Assembly: GCA_031259665.1 (NCBI GenBank)
Contig: JAIRLD010000111.1
Location: 1-17,942 of the forward strand
Direction: 5' to 3'
DNA length: 17,942 nt
DNA from: Puniceicoccales bacterium
Lineage (GTDB): Bacteria; Verrucomicrobiota; Verrucomicrobiia; Opitutales; LL51
Shown one piece after another: positions 15,431 to 17,942 of the stretch; the stretch's first letter is position 1; each line of letters opens with the position of its first letter. The position numbers and the translations under genes are program-made. The notes beneath the pieces are model-generated. The model did no database searches. It was not told the origin of the DNA and saw only the letters and a list, made by a program, of their open reading frames with translations.

Positions 15431-16064
15431 GTTCGATTTGTTGTACAAATTTTCTGGGATCCGATGCTCCAAAGAAGGAGGTTCCGGCTACGAGAACGTC
15501 GGCCCCCCTTTGAATACAAAGTCGCGCATTATCTAGGTGAATACCGCCATCGATTTCAATTTTAACGGTGGGATTTTTTTTTCGAATCATTTCAATTTTT
15601 TCCAGTGAACTTTTGATAAATTTCTGCCCACAAAATCCGGGATGTACGCCCATAACAAGTACGAGGTCCACAAAATCTAAATGGGGGAAAATTTTTTCGA
15701 TGGCCGTCTCCGGATTAATCGCCAACCCCACCTGTTTTCCAAACGATCGAATGGCTTGCAACGCTTCCGCAATGGGACACAGCGACTCCACATGGATTGA
15801 AATCAGGTCAGCGCCGGCTTCCGCAAACTGTTTTAGAAAATATTCCGGATGATCGAGCATCAAATGAACATCAAAAAAAAGATCCAGTTCACAGTCAGTA
15901 AGCGCCCGAACTACCTGTGGCCCAAAGGCTAAATTCGGAACAAAATATCCATCCATGACGTCGATGTGTAACCAACGCGCTCCGCTTTCGCGAATTTGAA
16001 TGACACTCGATCGCAAATCCGTAAGATTTCCTGCTAAAATTGACGGCGCAACGGTAATTTTCAT
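15423..16064 (-). CDS. rpe: Ribulose-phosphate 3-epimerase
   Basis: Rpe interconverts ribulose 5-phosphate and xylulose 5-phosphate in the pentose phosphate pathway. The 213-residue TIM barrel has family-typical length. It shows VAPSILAGN at residues 5-13, the metal ligands His33 and Asp35 in WLHIDVMDGYFVPNLAFGP, His66 in DVHLML, MGVHPGFCGQKF with the phosphate-handling loop, and EIDGGI with the second metal Asp. I chose the ATG at 16064, which begins MKITVAPSIL; GAGG lies about 9 bases upstream. A TTG at 16103 would overlap the lptE-like gene. It starts 11 bases after the lptE stop and overlaps prmA by 8 bases. Confidence 0.95.
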   Translation of the reverse strand: MKITVAPSILAGNLTDLRSSVIQIRESGARWLHIDVMDGYFVPNLAFGPQVVRALTDCELDLFFDVHLMLDHPEYFLKQFAEAGADLISIHVESLCPIAEALQAIRSFGKQVGLAINPETAIEKIFPHLDFVDLVLVMGVHPGFCGQKFIKSSLEKIEMIRKKNPTVKIEIDGGIHLDNARLCIQRGADVLVAGTSFFGASDPRKFVQQIEHE

Positions 16065-16075
16065 CGGGGAAATCC

Positions 16076-16570
16076 TCACCAAATATTCACCAAAAGCGCA
16101 CAAATTTCCCTTGCCAAACGCCCAATAAGTTGGGGAACAGCCTGGTCGCGAAGGGAATGAAAATGAGTATACTTTTCCAGATCCATACTGGCTTCAACCC
16201 GCTGGCGCTCCAGTAAAAAACGTCCCTCTCGATCGATGAGCGTACATTCGGCAATGACGTGAAGATCGAACGATAAAACAATCGAGGTATCCTTAGGATC
16301 GTAGGTAGATTTCTTCTGTGAATAGTCGACAATCTCGACCTGTAAATGGGTATTGGCTTCATTTTTACCCGTCAATTTTAGGGACGTACTTCGCTGGATA
16401 GCTTTGATCAACTGAGCGGTAAGCGTTCCGGAGGCCTTAGGGCAAAGGGAACTATTTTTGATCGGTTCAATGTAAATGGATCGTACGATATCCGTTGGAC
16501 CAATACCACTGCGATAGTGAGCGCATCCGCCCAAAACCAATACCATAAGCAATAGGATAACCCGCATCAT
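16076..16570 (-). CDS. lptE: LptE-like LPS-assembly lipoprotein
   Basis: This 164-residue protein has a lipoprotein signal peptide with lipobox LGGC, Cys16, so it is predicted to be anchored in the outer membrane. The mature part (HYRSGIGPTDIVRSIYIEPIKNSS...) resembles the LptE/RlpB fold. It has a short conserved opening, a helix (LTAQLIKAIQRST), a strand with LQVEIVDYSQKKSTYDPKD, and a second strand pair ending in a helix. In known bacteria LptE plugs the LptD barrel that inserts LPS in the outer leaflet. The start ATG at 16570 has AGAGG 7 bases upstream; the next codon is also ATG. It lies 17 bases after the bamD-like gene and 11 before rpe. Sequence similarity in this family is low, so the name rests on length, lipobox, fold pattern and context with bamD and hldD. 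Confidence 0.7.
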   Translation of the reverse strand: MMRVILLLMVLVLGGCAHYRSGIGPTDIVRSIYIEPIKNSSLCPKASGTLTAQLIKAIQRSTSLKLTGKNEANTHLQVEIVDYSQKKSTYDPKDTSIVLSFDLHVIAECTLIDREGRFLLERQRVEASMDLEKYTHFHSLRDQAVPQLIGRLAREICALLVNIW

Positions 16571-16587
16571 CGCCGATCCTCTTACCC

Positions 16588-17754
16588 CTAGGCCTCATCC
16601 GAAACGAAGACATCCTTCGATTTCACAAATGGTGTAACACTTTTCTCACTGACGGGATCGACGCGGTCATCTTTTTGATCCATAATGCGGTCTTGCACCA
16701 TCGCTGCGGCAACGAACTCATCATTACTGGCGGCAACGGACTCATCGTCACTCTGTGGTTTATAGGATGGGAAAAGGAAATCAACGGGTGTCGATTTCGG
16801 TTTTTTACCTCCGCTGATTTCCGCTATTCTCGATCGCGCTTGATCCGCTGCTGATGTGTAGGGCGCAAAATCAATCGCCAAGCGATAGAATTTCAGGGCT
16901 GCTTTTTTATTATAACGGGAATTGAAATAGAAGTCTCCCAATGAAATTTTTGACCTCACAATCGATTCCTCTAACTCTCGAATTGCATTTTCCGCGAAAC
17001 TAGCCTCCAGATGCTGCGGAAAAAGTACTATGAACTCCCTATAATGACGGCGGGCTATTACTGCTCCACCTTGATTATATTCCTCACCTCTCACCAAGTT
17101 TCTATAAATTTTTGCTATCTTCAAATAGACACTGGGCACCTCTATCGAATCGGGGTACAAATCGACGATCCGATCCAATGCGTCGATCGCCTGATCATAG
17201 CGTTTGGCCGCTAGCTGTAAATTGGCGATTTCATTCAGGGCCTGCGGCGCGTAGCGGCTAAAGGGGGCATATTTTACGACTAATTCATAACTTTTTATGG
17301 CCAAATCAAAGTCGCGAAATCCGGGAATTTTACCGAAATAGCGTGGACGAATTCCTGCCTGAAGTGTATTAGCAATTTGAAAACAATGCTCCACAGATTG
17401 CGTAAAGAAAGGACTTTCCGGATGATATTTTGCGATTTTTGTAAACATTTTCACCGCTAACGAAAACTGATGATCCTTTTCATACCACTGACCACGGAAG
17501 AAATATGCTTCCGATGCTGCGCTACTTGTTTTATAATCTTTGCAAATTTTCTCATACAACTTTAGTGCCGTTTTTGAATCTCCCCGCGTTTCGGCATTTT
17601 GCGCCTGAATCTCCAAATCTGCCAATGGTATCTTCTTCGCCTGGAATTTATGCCGACTTCTCATACTCCTCCTACCCATATGGGAATAGGAAAAATACGG
17701 GAAACTTGTACCAAGCAGTAAAAAAATAAACGCTAAACGTAACTTATAGGCCAC
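16588..17754 (-). CDS. bamD: BamD-like TPR outer-membrane assembly protein
   Basis: The protein of about 388 residues carries tandem TPR-type repeats (LYEKICKDYKTSSAASEAYFFRGQWYEK, then FTKIAKYHPESPF, YELVVKYAPFSRYAPQALNEIANLQLA, LDRIVDLYPDS). These are characteristic of BamD/ComL, which works with BamA to insert outer-membrane proteins. A charged, probably disordered C-terminal tail of about 80 residues follows. A GTG at 17754 gives a signal peptide (MAYKLRLAFIFLLLGTSFPYFSYS, first residue read as Met). It has no lipobox Cys, unlike classical BamD, so it may be soluble in the periplasm or the start may be wrong. An in-frame ATG at 17898 lies inside a palindromic repeat and would add a basic, repeat-encoded leader, so I rejected it. 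It heads the operon with lptE, rpe and prmA. Confidence 0.65.
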   Translation of the reverse strand: MAYKLRLAFIFLLLGTSFPYFSYSHMGRRSMRSRHKFQAKKIPLADLEIQAQNAETRGDSKTALKLYEKICKDYKTSSAASEAYFFRGQWYEKDHQFSLAVKMFTKIAKYHPESPFFTQSVEHCFQIANTLQAGIRPRYFGKIPGFRDFDLAIKSYELVVKYAPFSRYAPQALNEIANLQLAAKRYDQAIDALDRIVDLYPDSIEVPSVYLKIAKIYRNLVRGEEYNQGGAVIARRHYREFIVLFPQHLEASFAENAIRELEESIVRSKISLGDFYFNSRYNKKAALKFYRLAIDFAPYTSAADQARSRIAEISGGKKPKSTPVDFLFPSYKPQSDDESVAASNDEFVAAAMVQDRIMDQKDDRVDPVSEKSVTPFVKSKDVFVSDEA

Positions 17755-17805
17755 GCCAATAGAACAAACAAACCTTTTTCCTTTGATCAACAAAAAACTT
17801 TTGTG

Positions 17806-17942
17806 GAGGCTCCGGCTGCCCAGAGGGCTCCGCCCTCTGGACTCCCGCAAGGAGGCTAAGCTTCCTTGACCTCGTCTTTGCGACCCAGACCTGCGCATAC
17901 TGCGCAGGTCTGGGCCGCAAGGTCAAGAGTAGACTCTTGGAC
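17806..17942. repeat. Palindromic repeat copy upstream of the bamD-like gene, running off the window
   Basis: The copy is in minus orientation. It holds CTCCGGCTGCCCAGAGGG (17810-17827), one base different from a unit at 13008, overlapping the hairpin CCAGAGGGC-TCC-GCCCTCTGG (17820-17840). Next is a 9+3+9 hairpin with one mismatch, CAAGGAGGC-TAA-GCTTCCTTG (17848-17868). A 20-bp hairpin with one mismatch follows (arms 17878-17897 and 17901-17920, loop TAC), enclosed by TTGACC/GGTCAA (17866-17871 and 17921-17926). The start of another hairpin, CAAGAGT-AG-ACTCTTG (17924-17939), closes the window. The single mismatch in the long hairpin would be a G-U pair in a minus-strand RNA. Confidence 0.9.

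Noticed and set aside
15431..15472. TTG 15472 as the prmA start
   Set aside because: It adds 14 residues encoded inside rpe; the ATG at 15430 gives the normal PrmA N-terminus.
17754..17898. Upstream ATG at 17898 as the start of the bamD-like gene
   Set aside because: It lies in the loop of the 20-bp hairpin of a repeat copy and yields a basic leader with no similarity to anything; the signal peptide begins at GTG 17754.

Overview
The window looks like a chromosome segment of a diderm (Gram-negative) bacterium that makes lipopolysaccharide. It carries a heptose epimerase (hldD), an LptE-type LPS-assembly lipoprotein and a BamD-like outer-membrane assembly factor. The archaeal/eukaryotic-type prolyl-tRNA synthetase without an editing domain, the signal-peptide-bearing Rpn-family protein and the ankyrin-like protein would fit a host-associated member of the Verrucomicrobiota/PVC group. 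That placement is inference and would need 16S rRNA or marker genes from the rest of the contig.

Layout. Nearly everything is on the minus strand. Positions 55-6004 hold proS, a secreted Rpn-family (PD-(D/E)XK) protein and valS. On the plus strand from 6121 to about 7917 lie a small secreted protein of unknown function, the 4.5S-type SRP RNA (ffs) with a plausible promoter and U-tract, and an ankyrin-like ORF that looks damaged. From 7933 to 11006 is the hldD-ligA pair, facing the ankyrin-like ORF, with their ends inside the same repeat. From 11184 to 12950 is an MsbA-like ABC exporter, and from 13263 to 14201 a secreted family-3 solute-binding protein. From 14561 to about 17754 a tight operon reads bamD-like, lptE-like, rpe, prmA, with gaps of 17, 11 and -8 bases.

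How the genes work together. proS, valS and ffs serve translation and protein targeting. hldD, lptE, bamD and possibly the ABC exporter serve outer-membrane and LPS biogenesis. ligA joins DNA nicks. rpe is pentose-phosphate metabolism and prmA modifies ribosomal protein L11.

The unusual part is the intergenic DNA. Six places (1-54, 7828-7995, 11046-11129, 13008-13253, 14270-14556, 17806-17942) hold GC-rich palindromes built from a few recurring modules. These are a 9+3+9 hairpin of the type CAAGGAGTC-NNN-GACTCCTTG, a shorter hairpin usually with a GGA/TCC loop, and a long hairpin of about 20 bp whose ends are conserved while its arms differ from copy to copy but still pair. At 11046-11129 the modules form an almost perfect four-way junction: an outer 12-bp stem enclosing three hairpins. 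Copies abut stop codons, encode the last 20 or so residues of LigA, form the end of the ankyrin-like ORF and extend the bamD-like reading frame upstream. No transposase is present in the window. This palindrome family is the best candidate here for something undescribed.
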